Source of the DNA: Aliigemmobacter aestuarii
GTDB taxonomy: Bacteria > Pseudomonadota > Alphaproteobacteria > Rhodobacterales > Rhodobacteraceae
Length of the DNA: 64,000 nucleotides
Direction: 5' to 3'
NCBI RefSeq assembly: GCF_004799285.1
Contig: NZ_SSND01000003.1
Span: forward strand, 434,001-498,000
Shown: piece by piece, positions 15,645 to 22,856 of the stretch
How the letters are laid out: each line of letters starts with the position of its first letter
Position numbering within the stretch: the first letter of the stretch is position 1
Notes under the pieces: generated by a model
The model's database searches: none
The model's input: the letters and a program-made list of their open reading frames with translations, nothing else
What the model was told of the DNA's origin: nothing
Program-made: the position numbers and the translations under genes

Positions 15645-17252
15645 TTAGCCATCAACCCGCGTCAGCGCCACCCCGGCGGATTGCAGCGCGTCAAAGATCG
15701 TCGCATCACGCCCGTAGACGTCGCGCCGATAGCTGATGCGCCCCTTTGCCGTGGGATAGGCCGTAAAATAGACCAGATGCACCGGCACCGGGTCATCCAG
15801 CCGCACCGTGGTTTCCTGCCCCGTGTTCAGATGCCCGTGGAACAGGCCTTTCGGGTCCTCGGTCTGCGCCGCAAGAAGGGCATAGGCGAATTCGAACGGC
15901 TGGCCGAGGCGCACACAGCCGTGGCTGAAGGCGCGCACCTCATGGTCGAAGAGCGACTTCGACGGCGTGTCGTGCAGGTAGATGTTGTAGGGGTTGGGGA
16001 ACATGAACTTCACCAGCCCGAGCGCGTTGGAATCCGATGGCGGCTGGCGCATCGAATAGGGGAAGTTCCGTTCGTTGTAGCTGGCGAAATTCACCGCCGA
16101 CCGGTTGACCACCCTGCCCCGGCTGTCGATCAGCTTCAGATGCCCCGCCGCGCCCGGATTGCGCTTCATCAGGGGCAGGTATTCCTTCACCGTGATCGAC
16201 CGCGGCACGTTCCAGGACGGGTTGATGACCATGTATTCCATCACGTCCGAGAATTCGGGCGTGCGCTGGTCGGGGGTGTTCTTGCCGATCACCGACCGGG
16301 TGGCGAAGGTCACCTTGCCGTGGTCGATGATCTTTGCGGAAAAATCGGTCAGGTTGACCCAGATGTGCCGGTCGCCCTTGTCGAAATCCATCCAGCGCTG
16401 GCGTTCCAGCGCGACGAGGACGGATTTCAGGCGATCCTCGGCAGAGACGTTGATCTCGGCCAGGGTGGATTCGCTGGCGATGCCGTCCGGGTCAAGCCCG
16501 TGGTCGATCTGGAAATCCTGAACCGCGCGCTGAAGTGCCGCGTCGTAATCCGCGCTGAAGGACCGGCCGAGGTAGCCCATCCGCATCAGGCGGTCGCGCA
16601 GCGCGATCACCGCATCGCCCGATTGGCCCGGGCGCAGCGTGGTTGCGGGCACGCGCGGCCCCCAGCCGCCGGCGGCGATGGTGCGGTCCAGCCCGATCTT
16701 GGCCTTGACCAGCTGGGCATACTCCGGCGCGTTCGGCGCAAGCCCGTGCAGGAAGGCGCCCGGCTCGGACGAGACGATCCCCGCCAGCATCGCGGCGGGA
16801 TCGGTCTCGCGCACCTCGCGGACCATGTTCACGTCGATCTTCCGGGGGTTCAGGACACCGGACTGCATCGCCCGCGCATAGGCCAGGAACACCTCGGTCA
16901 GCCGGATCTCAAGCCGCCCGCGGTCGCCTTCGGTCTGGGCATCGTGGAAGGCCTGCACCAGCGGCGCGGGGTCGAACATCTGTTCGGGCAGCCCGTGATC
17001 GGACGCATGGGCCAGGACCGACAAAAGCGCATTGCGCCGCGCGGCATCGCCCTCGCCCGTCCAGACCGGCGCATAGTTGCGGTCACGATAGAAGGCGGAA
17101 ATCACGTCATTTTCGGATGCGGCGATGGCCACGGCCTGAACGAAAGGATCAAGCTGGGCCGAAACCGGCGAGGAAAGGACGGTCGCCGACAGGAACGCGG
17201 CAGCGCAGAAAAGTTTCGGGGAAAGTCTTTGGGCACGAAACAGGCGATTCAT
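15645..17252 (-). CDS. L,D-transpeptidase of the YcbB/LdtD type
   Basis: 535 residues. Forms 3-3 cross-links in peptidoglycan in the periplasm. Seen: signal peptide (KLFCAAAFLSATVLSSPVSA, cleavage near 32); an N-terminal scaffold domain (about 40-190); a peptidoglycan-binding_1 domain (about 208-272: LRPGQSGDAVIALRDRLMRMG); and the YkuD catalytic domain (about 285-480) with the signature HDTPSKSLFDHEVRAFSHGCVRL (His and nucleophile Cys in SHGCVRL). A MepK-like DUF882 gene lies divergently beside it; in E. coli ldtD and mepK are also neighbours. Probably first gene of a run into lpxD (46-base gap). Confidence 0.93.
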   Translation of the reverse strand: MNRLFRAQRLSPKLFCAAAFLSATVLSSPVSAQLDPFVQAVAIAASENDVISAFYRDRNYAPVWTGEGDAARRNALLSVLAHASDHGLPEQMFDPAPLVQAFHDAQTEGDRGRLEIRLTEVFLAYARAMQSGVLNPRKIDVNMVREVRETDPAAMLAGIVSSEPGAFLHGLAPNAPEYAQLVKAKIGLDRTIAAGGWGPRVPATTLRPGQSGDAVIALRDRLMRMGYLGRSFSADYDAALQRAVQDFQIDHGLDPDGIASESTLAEINVSAEDRLKSVLVALERQRWMDFDKGDRHIWVNLTDFSAKIIDHGKVTFATRSVIGKNTPDQRTPEFSDVMEYMVINPSWNVPRSITVKEYLPLMKRNPGAAGHLKLIDSRGRVVNRSAVNFASYNERNFPYSMRQPPSDSNALGLVKFMFPNPYNIYLHDTPSKSLFDHEVRAFSHGCVRLGQPFEFAYALLAAQTEDPKGLFHGHLNTGQETTVRLDDPVPVHLVYFTAYPTAKGRISYRRDVYGRDATIFDALQSAGVALTRVDG

Positions 17253-17562
17253 AACGGGTCGAAATCCTGGCAGGGATGATTTTGTTCAGGTTTTCCCGAT
17301 TTGGGGCGGCCTGTCTATTCACGCCTTTGCCAGCCTCCGGATTGTCGCATTTCCGCAACAGGCCAGAAATGGCCGATGGATTGTCGCCGGATTACCCGCT
17401 TTCAGCAAATTTTTGCCGATCTCCCTTGAAATGCCCGAAGCGAAACAATCAGCGCTTGGGTTGCGATTCGAGATGTGGCATACATTTCCTGCACTTGGGG
17501 ATGAAGTGACAGAGCAGCCTGCGGAAACACGCAGGAAAGACGGTACGGGACAGGCAAATATC
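17253..17562. other. 310-base divergent intergenic region
   Basis: Contains the leaders of the L,D-transpeptidase (leftward) and the DUF882 gene (rightward). I see no coding sequence and no clear promoter pair. A small hairpin (CCTGCG-GAAACA-CGCAGG, 17519-17536) lies in the DUF882 leader, 27 bases before the start. Confidence 0.5.
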
Positions 17563-18132
17563 ATGACGGATACGAAGCTTTCGGGAATGACGCGGCGCGG
17601 GCTTCTTTCGGCCTTTGCGGCCACAGCAGTCATCGCGGCGCCCAGCTATTCCAACGCCTTCGGTCTTCTGCGCGGTGCAGGCGACATCCGCCGCATCCGC
17701 ATGTATTCGGGCCGCACCGGCGAAAGCATCGACACGATCTACTGGATCGAAGGCAAGTACATTCCGGAAGTGATGAAGGAAATCAATCACTTCATGCGCG
17801 ACTGGCGGACGGGTGACACCGTCAAGATCGACACCCGCACGATCGACATCATGGCCGCCGCGCATCGGCTGATGGATGTTTCCGAACCCTACATGATGCT
17901 GTCGGGCTATCGCAGCCCGAAGACCAACGCGATGCTGCGGTCGCAATCGAGCGGCGTCGCCAAGAACTCGCTGCACCTCAAGGGCCAGGCAGCCGACCTG
18001 CGGCTGAAATCGCGTTCGGTCAGCCAGATGGCACGCGCCGCCGCCTCTTGCGCCTCGGGCGGCGTGGGCAAGTATTCGCGGTCGAACTTCGTCCACATGG
18101 ATTGCGGCCCGGTGCGCAGCTGGGGCGGCTGA
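17563..18132 (+). CDS. DUF882 / MepK-like peptidoglycan peptidase (YcbK family), Tat-exported
   Basis: 189 residues. The N-terminus MTRRGLLSAFAATAVIAAP has the twin-arginine pattern, so export is by Tat. The remainder matches the DUF882/peptidase M15-like fold, with zinc-ligand motifs S-L-H-x3-Q-A-A-D (NSLHLKGQAADLRL) and a late histidine (SNFVHMDCGPVRSWGG). E. coli MepK cleaves 3-3 cross-links, the bonds made by L,D-transpeptidases, which fits the divergent neighbour. The frame is open to 17413, but the Tat motif and the family start at 17563 (or 17587). Confidence 0.85.
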   Translation: MTDTKLSGMTRRGLLSAFAATAVIAAPSYSNAFGLLRGAGDIRRIRMYSGRTGESIDTIYWIEGKYIPEVMKEINHFMRDWRTGDTVKIDTRTIDIMAAAHRLMDVSEPYMMLSGYRSPKTNAMLRSQSSGVAKNSLHLKGQAADLRLKSRSVSQMARAAASCASGGVGKYSRSNFVHMDCGPVRSWGG

Positions 18133-18158
18133 TCGTCCGATCGTTAGGAATTCGTAAA

Positions 18159-18184
18159 CAAAGGCGCCTTCGGGCGCCTTTGTC
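18159..18184 (+). terminator. Intrinsic terminator-like hairpin after the DUF882 gene
   Basis: CAAAGGCGCC (18159-18168) pairs with GGCGCCTTTG (18173-18182) around a stable TTCG tetraloop. The T-run is within the stem, so termination may be moderate. Confidence 0.7.
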
Positions 18185-18266
18185 ATTGGTCACGAAACCG
18201 AAACAAACCCGACGGATTGTTTCAACTCGGCGATCAATCCGCCGTGCCACCCTCTGAACGGGCGGG

Positions 18267-19022
18267 TCATTCGTCCTGATCGGCGGCCCCGTCCCCGGAC
18301 TGTTCGCGCCCGCGGAACCCCATCGCCACCACGAACTTTTCGGAACTGTCAGACCGGCTGGCGGGCGGCTTCACATTGGCGACCTTGCGGAAGTTGCGCT
18401 TGAGCAGCGCCTGCATCTCGTTCTCGGCCCCGCCGGCCAGAACCTTCGCCACGAAGGTGCCGCCGTCTTCCAGCACGTCGAAGGCGAAGGCGAGCGCCGC
18501 CTCGACCAGCGCGATGATGCGCAGGTGATCGGTGCCCTTGTGGCCCGAGGCCGCCGCCGCCATGTCGGACATCACCACATCGGCCCGCCCGCCAAGCCAG
18601 GTCTTCACCTTTTCGTCCGCATCGTCGGCCAGAAAATCAAGCTGGTGGATCTCGGCCCCCGAGATCGGCTCCACCTCCTGCAGGTCCACGCCCAGAACGG
18701 TTCCGACAGGCTTCTTCGGGTTCTGCCCCAGGGCGTTCACCCGCTCCACCGCGACCTGGCACCACCCGCCCGGCGCACAGCCCAGATCGACGACGCGCGC
18801 GCCCGGTTTCAGGAAGCCGTATCTGTCATCCAGTTCCAGGATCTTGTAGGCCGCGCGGCCGCGATAGCCCTCTTTCCTGGCGCGCTGCACATAGGGGTCG
18901 TTCAACTGCCGTTCCAGCCACAGCGTCGACGAAAGCTTGCGCCCCTTGGCGGTCTTCACCCGCACCCGCAATTCGCGCTGCCCGCGCCCCGAGGTGTTGG
19001 TCTTTGCCGGTCCCTTGGTCAT
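18267..19022 (-). CDS. rlmE: 23S rRNA 2'-O-methyltransferase RlmE (FtsJ/RrmJ)
   Basis: 251 residues. Methylates the ribose of U2552 (E. coli numbering) in the ribosomal A-loop using SAM. Seen: the K-D-K-E catalytic set at Lys60, Asp153, Lys193, Glu228, and SAM motif [15 protein letters not shown] (about 68-82). The N-terminus (1-30) is basic and longer than in E. coli, a common alphaproteobacterial extension. It overlaps the upstream Ppx/GppA gene by 3 bases, so the two are coupled. Confidence 0.95.
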   Translation of the reverse strand: MTKGPAKTNTSGRGQRELRVRVKTAKGRKLSSTLWLERQLNDPYVQRARKEGYRGRAAYKILELDDRYGFLKPGARVVDLGCAPGGWCQVAVERVNALGQNPKKPVGTVLGVDLQEVEPISGAEIHQLDFLADDADEKVKTWLGGRADVVMSDMAAAASGHKGTDHLRIIALVEAALAFAFDVLEDGGTFVAKVLAGGAENEMQALLKRNFRKVANVKPPASRSDSSEKFVVAMGFRGREQSGDGAADQDE

Positions 19023-20158
19023 CCGATCGGTCCATCTTCCAGAACGCCGTCGGCGTTCATCTGTGCATACAAAAGCCCCTCGCGCAGGCCCCGGTCGGCC
19101 ACCGAAAGCTGGTCGGTGGGCCAGACGCGCATCAGCGCCTGAAGGATGGCCGCCCCCGACATGATCAGCGCGTGCCGGTCGCGCCCGATGCGCGGGTCGG
19201 TGCGGCGCCCTTCGGGCCCAAGCGCCAGGTATTCCCGGATCACCGTGTCGATCTGGTCCGAAGTCATGCGCAGGCCGTCAACCTTGTTCCGGTCATAGCG
19301 CTTGAGCCCCAGGAACGAGGCCGCCACCGTCGTCACCGTGCCCGAGGTGCCGATGATCTGGAACCCTTCGCGCGGGTGTTCGGCGTTGTAGGGCGAAAAA
19401 CTGGAAAGGTTTTCCTCGAAATACCAGCTCATCAGCGCAAAGCGCGCGGCGTCATCCTCGACGTCGATGAACTGGTCGCGCAGGGTGGCCACGCCAAGCG
19501 GCACGGAAATCCAGTCCACAACCCGGGCCTGCGGCCCCTCGCCCCGCGGCGGAAAGCCCGCATGCATCCCCATGATCGCGCGGCGGCGTTCGGTCGGGGG
19601 CACATCCGACAGGTCGATCCATACAAGTTCGGTCGATCCGCCGCCGATGTCGATCACCAGAAGCTGTTCGGTTTTGGCCGACACCAGCGGCGCGCAAGAG
19701 ATGACGGCCAGCCGCGCCTCTTCCTCGGGTGCGATCACTTCCAGCGTCAGACCGGTTTCCCGCCGCACCTGGCGGACCAGATCACGGGTGTTGCGCGCCC
19801 GGCGGCAGGCCTCGGTCGCCACGATCCGCATCCGCGTCACGCCGTGCTTGTCGATCTTCTTTCGGCAGATCCGCAGCGCTTGTACCGTGCGCGCCATTGA
19901 CGCGCGGCTCAGACGGCCAGACGCTTCAAGACCGATGCCCAGTTGCACGGTCTTGGAAAAACTGTCGATCACCTGAAACTGACTGCCCTTCGGCTGGGCG
20001 ATCAGCATCCGGCAGCTGTTGGTGCCAAGATCCAGCGCAGCGTAAAGCTGGCCGGTCCCGGCTTCAGGGGAAACGGACGGTTCAACCGGGGGCGGCACGG
20101 CTGCGGCACCTTCAACGCCCGGGATCGCGTCCTTCCCCTCGGGACGCTCGGGCGTCAT
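19019..20158 (-). CDS. Exopolyphosphatase/guanosine pentaphosphatase family protein
   Basis: 379 residues from the ATG at 20158 (GGAGGG ribosome site). Seen: ASKHA-fold motifs [14 protein letters not shown] (phosphate 1) and [15 protein letters not shown] (phosphate 2), plus the adenosine-motif-like region [14 protein letters not shown] proline/acidic N-terminal extension (to about residue 35) precedes the domain. It lacks the C-terminal HD-like domain of full Ppx, giving the short Ppx-GppA type. Acts on polyphosphate or pppGpp; which one cannot be told from sequence. Cotranscribed with rlmE, a usual pair in Rhodobacterales. Confidence 0.9.
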   Translation of the reverse strand: MTPERPEGKDAIPGVEGAAAVPPPVEPSVSPEAGTGQLYAALDLGTNSCRMLIAQPKGSQFQVIDSFSKTVQLGIGLEASGRLSRASMARTVQALRICRKKIDKHGVTRMRIVATEACRRARNTRDLVRQVRRETGLTLEVIAPEEEARLAVISCAPLVSAKTEQLLVIDIGGGSTELVWIDLSDVPPTERRRAIMGMHAGFPPRGEGPQARVVDWISVPLGVATLRDQFIDVEDDAARFALMSWYFEENLSSFSPYNAEHPREGFQIIGTSGTVTTVAASFLGLKRYDRNKVDGLRMTSDQIDTVIREYLALGPEGRRTDPRIGRDRHALIMSGAAILQALMRVWPTDQLSVADRGLREGLLYAQMNADGVLEDGPIG

Positions 20159-20442
20159 CTGTCGCCCTCCATGTGTGGTTGGTTCCAAGGTAGTGTGAAC
20201 CCCGTACTCGCGCAAGCGCCACGTCGGTTTGCGACCTTGCCGAATACAAGCCGATGCGCGCGGTCGCTGCGCCCGATTGCACGTTCCTCATCAAGCACAT
20301 GAAAAATTTTGGCGGGCATTTCCGCCGCCGGTCGCCTAAAAGGGCCCGCGTCGCAACGCAATCGCACCATGTCGAAAACCGACACTGACAGTCGCGATGC
20401 GGCGCTTAGAACGGGGTCACGGACAGCAGGAGGGAATCAGCG

Positions 20443-20739
20443 ATGCCCGAGGTTACGATCGTTTACTGGCGCGATATTCCTGCACAGGTGATCGTGGGCA
20501 AGGGGCGGCGCGGGTCGAAGGTGCAGTTGAGCGAACGCTTCGAACAGGCGATCGACCGCTGCGCGATGAAGGTTGGCGCGCGCGATACCGACAGCTATCT
20601 TGCCGAATGGCGCAAGGCACCGCCCTACGAGGTGGACGGCGACCCCGACGAGGTCGCCCGGAACGAGGCCGCGCGTCTTGAGGCGGAATATGACACGGCG
20701 CGGCTTAAGGCGCTGATCAATGCCGAGGGACGGGCTTGA
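20443..20739 (+). CDS. Small metF-associated protein ('virulence factor' domain family)
   Basis: 98 residues, cytoplasmic, with strong AGGAGG ribosome site. Begins PEVTIVYWRDIPAQVIVGKGRRGSK, the conserved opening of a small family labelled virulence factor in databases. The label is misleading: members sit beside one-carbon genes in Rhodobacterales, as here, 36 bases before metF. No catalytic motif is visible. Inference: accessory subunit or chaperone for the MetF-like reductase or the split methionine synthase. First gene of a three-gene operon. Confidence 0.7.
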   Translation: MPEVTIVYWRDIPAQVIVGKGRRGSKVQLSERFEQAIDRCAMKVGARDTDSYLAEWRKAPPYEVDGDPDEVARNEAARLEAEYDTARLKALINAEGRA

Positions 20740-20775
20740 GCCCCCTGCCCCGCAATCTTCCCGAGGAGGCCTGAC

Positions 20776-21702
20776 ATGGCGCTTTTCAATTTCCGCCGCG
20801 AGGCGACGACCACCGCCGACAATGGCACCCGCCCCGAGGTCGAGACCTTCCTCAAGGGATTCTCGATCGAGGTGATGCCGCGAACCGCCGAAAAGGTGGA
20901 AAACTTCCGCGACATCCTGCCCGCAGGCACGCGGGTCTACATCGCCCATATTGACGGCACCCCGATCGAGGACATGGTCGCGACCGCCCGGCGCCTGAAT
21001 GCCGAGGGCTTTCCGGTCATGCCGCATTTCCCGGCGCGCATCATCAAGGACCGCGCCACGCTTCAGGACTGGGTCGCCCGTTACAAGGGCGAGGCAGATG
21101 TGAAGCAGGGGTTGATCCTGGCCGGTGGCGTGGCGCAGCCGGTGGGTGAGTATCAGACCTCGATGCAGCTTCTGGAATCGGGCGCCTTCGACGGGTTCGA
21201 ACGGCTCCATGTGGCGGGCCACCCCGAAGGCAACCGCGACATCGACCCGGACGGGTCCGACCGGATGGTGATGGAAGCCGCCCGCTGGAAATCGGCCTTT
21301 GCCGAACGCACCGATGCGAAGATGGCGATGGCCACGCAGTTCTGCTTCGAGGCGAAACCGGTGATCGACTGGGTGAACCGGCTTCAGGCCGAAGGAATCG
21401 GGCTGCCGGTGCATATCGGCGTGGCCGGTCCGGCGAAGCTTCAGACGCTGATCAAGTTCGCCATCGCCTGCGGCGTCGGCCCCTCGCTCAGGGTGCTGCA
21501 AAAGCGGGCGATGGACGTGACCAAGCTCTTGCTGCCCTACGAGCCGACCGAATTCGTCGCCGAACTGGCCGCCCACAAGGCCGCCAACCCCGATTTCGGG
21601 ATCGAGGCGGTGCATTTCTTCCCGCTCGGCGGGATCAAGACAAACGCCACCTGGGCCACCGAAAATGGTGGGGCCTCGGGTGTTCCGGCCAACCACGCAT
21701 AA
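20776..21702 (+). CDS. Methylenetetrahydrofolate reductase-like protein
   Basis: 308 residues. MTHFR-type TIM barrel: the strand-1 glutamate is in FSIEVMPRTAEK (about residue 32, cf. EFFPP in E. coli MetF). ...VYIAHIDGTPIEDMVATARRL, ILAGGVAQPVGEY and LHVAGHPEGNRDI follow the order of flavin/folate-binding loops. Divergent from E. coli MetF. Reduces 5,10-methylene-THF to 5-methyl-THF, the substrate of the next gene's product. Preceded by a GAGGAGG ribosome site; 10 bases separate it from the methyltransferase gene. Confidence 0.82.
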   Translation: MALFNFRREATTTADNGTRPEVETFLKGFSIEVMPRTAEKVENFRDILPAGTRVYIAHIDGTPIEDMVATARRLNAEGFPVMPHFPARIIKDRATLQDWVARYKGEADVKQGLILAGGVAQPVGEYQTSMQLLESGAFDGFERLHVAGHPEGNRDIDPDGSDRMVMEAARWKSAFAERTDAKMAMATQFCFEAKPVIDWVNRLQAEGIGLPVHIGVAGPAKLQTLIKFAIACGVGPSLRVLQKRAMDVTKLLLPYEPTEFVAELAAHKAANPDFGIEAVHFFPLGGIKTNATWATENGGASGVPANHA

Positions 21703-21712
21703 GGAAAAGACC

Positions 21713-22690
21713 ATGACCCGGACAGTGATCGAATCCAAAACCAAGACCGTCGTCATCGGTTTTGACGAACCCTTCTGCGTGATCGGCGAACGGATCAACC
21801 CGACAGGCCGCAAGAAGCTGGCCGCCGAGCTTGAGGCCGGGAATTTCGACACCGTGATCAAAGACGCGCTGGAGCAGGTCGCCTGCGGCGCCACCGTTCT
21901 CGACATCAACTCGGGCGCGGTCTTCACCAACAAGATGGCCGAAGACCCGCGCTATGCCGACAACAACTTTGTCGAACCGCCGCTGATGCGCCAGCTGATC
22001 GAAATCGTGCAGGGCGTGGTTGACGTGCCGCTGTGCATCGACAGCTCGGTTCCCGCAGCGCTTGAGGCCGGGCTTTCCGCCTGCGAGGGTCGCCCGCTTT
22101 TGAACTCGGTCACGGGCGAGGAAGAGCGGCTGGAACTGGTGCTGCCGCTGGTCAAGAAATACAATGTGCCAGTCGTGGCGATCTCGAACGACGACACCGG
22201 CATCTCGCCCGATCCGGATGTCCGCTTTGCGGTGGCCAAGAAGATCGTCGAGCGCGCCGCAGATCACGGCATCCCGGCACATGACATCGTGGTTGACCCG
22301 CTGGTGATGCCGGTCGGCGCGATGGCCAGCGCGGGCCAGCAGGTGTTCACCCTCGTCCGCCGCCTGCGCGACGAACTGGGCGTGAACACGACCTGCGGCG
22401 CCTCGAACATCTCGTTCGGCCTGCCGCACCGTCACGGCATCAACGCGGCCTTCCTGCCGATGGCGATCGGCGCGGGCATGACCAGCGCGATCATGAACCC
22501 CGTGCGGCTTCAGGAAATGGAGGCGATCCGCGCCGCCAACTTCCTGATGAACCACGATGCGAACGGCGGCGAATGGATCCGTTTCGCCAAGGTGGTCGAG
22601 GCGGTCGAAGCGGGCCAGAGCTTCGCCGAAGCCTCCGCCGCGGTGTCTTCGGCCAGCCGTGGCCGCCGGGGCGGACGCAACCGCGCCTGA
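21713..22690 (+). CDS. Methyltetrahydrofolate:corrinoid methyltransferase (part of split methionine synthase)
   Basis: 325 residues; pterin-binding TIM barrel. Seen: VIGERINPTGRKKLAAEL (family opening, residues 20-37), ATVLDINSG, VPLCIDSSVPAALEAGL, GRPLLNSVTGEE and ASNISFGLPHR. These match the methyl-THF domain of MetH as a free-standing protein. Family knowledge: in Phaeobacter and Dinoroseobacter methionine synthase is split into three proteins (homocysteine, corrinoid and pterin parts) plus a RACo-like activator. This gene is the pterin part and a RACo-like gene lies 3.4 kb downstream; the homocysteine and B12-binding parts are not in the window. Tail SASRGRRGGRNRA is basic. A strong terminator follows. 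Confidence 0.88.
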   Translation: MTRTVIESKTKTVVIGFDEPFCVIGERINPTGRKKLAAELEAGNFDTVIKDALEQVACGATVLDINSGAVFTNKMAEDPRYADNNFVEPPLMRQLIEIVQGVVDVPLCIDSSVPAALEAGLSACEGRPLLNSVTGEEERLELVLPLVKKYNVPVVAISNDDTGISPDPDVRFAVAKKIVERAADHGIPAHDIVVDPLVMPVGAMASAGQQVFTLVRRLRDELGVNTTCGASNISFGLPHRHGINAAFLPMAIGAGMTSAIMNPVRLQEMEAIRAANFLMNHDANGGEWIRFAKVVEAVEAGQSFAEASAAVSSASRGRRGGRNRA

Positions 22691-22714
22691 TCCGCACGCC
22701 GCGCAGGATTGCAG

Positions 22715-22747
22715 GAACCGGGCCGTTCAGCCCGGTTCTTTTTTTTT
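22715..22747 (+). terminator. Intrinsic terminator of the metF/methyltransferase operon
   Basis: GAACCGGGC (22715-22723) pairs with GCCCGGTTC (22730-22738), 9 bp perfect, 6-base loop, then nine Ts (22739-22747). Confidence 0.93.
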
Positions 22748-22856
22748 GGCCAATCCGTTGTTCACGCCCCATTTTTGCCATCCGCACCCCACAGAATCCG
22801 CATGGATCACCCCTAGGACACCCGCAATGGGCGAAGGTTGAGTTCCTGGAAGACGG

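Noticed and set aside
15177-17279. 700-codon open frame on the + strand over lpxD and the L,D-transpeptidase
   Set aside because: Shadow of two well-supported minus-strand genes; histidine/arginine-rich sequence without domains.
20443-20739. 'Virulence factor' label for the small protein
   Set aside because: The name comes from a family label; context is one-carbon metabolism and there is no evidence of virulence.
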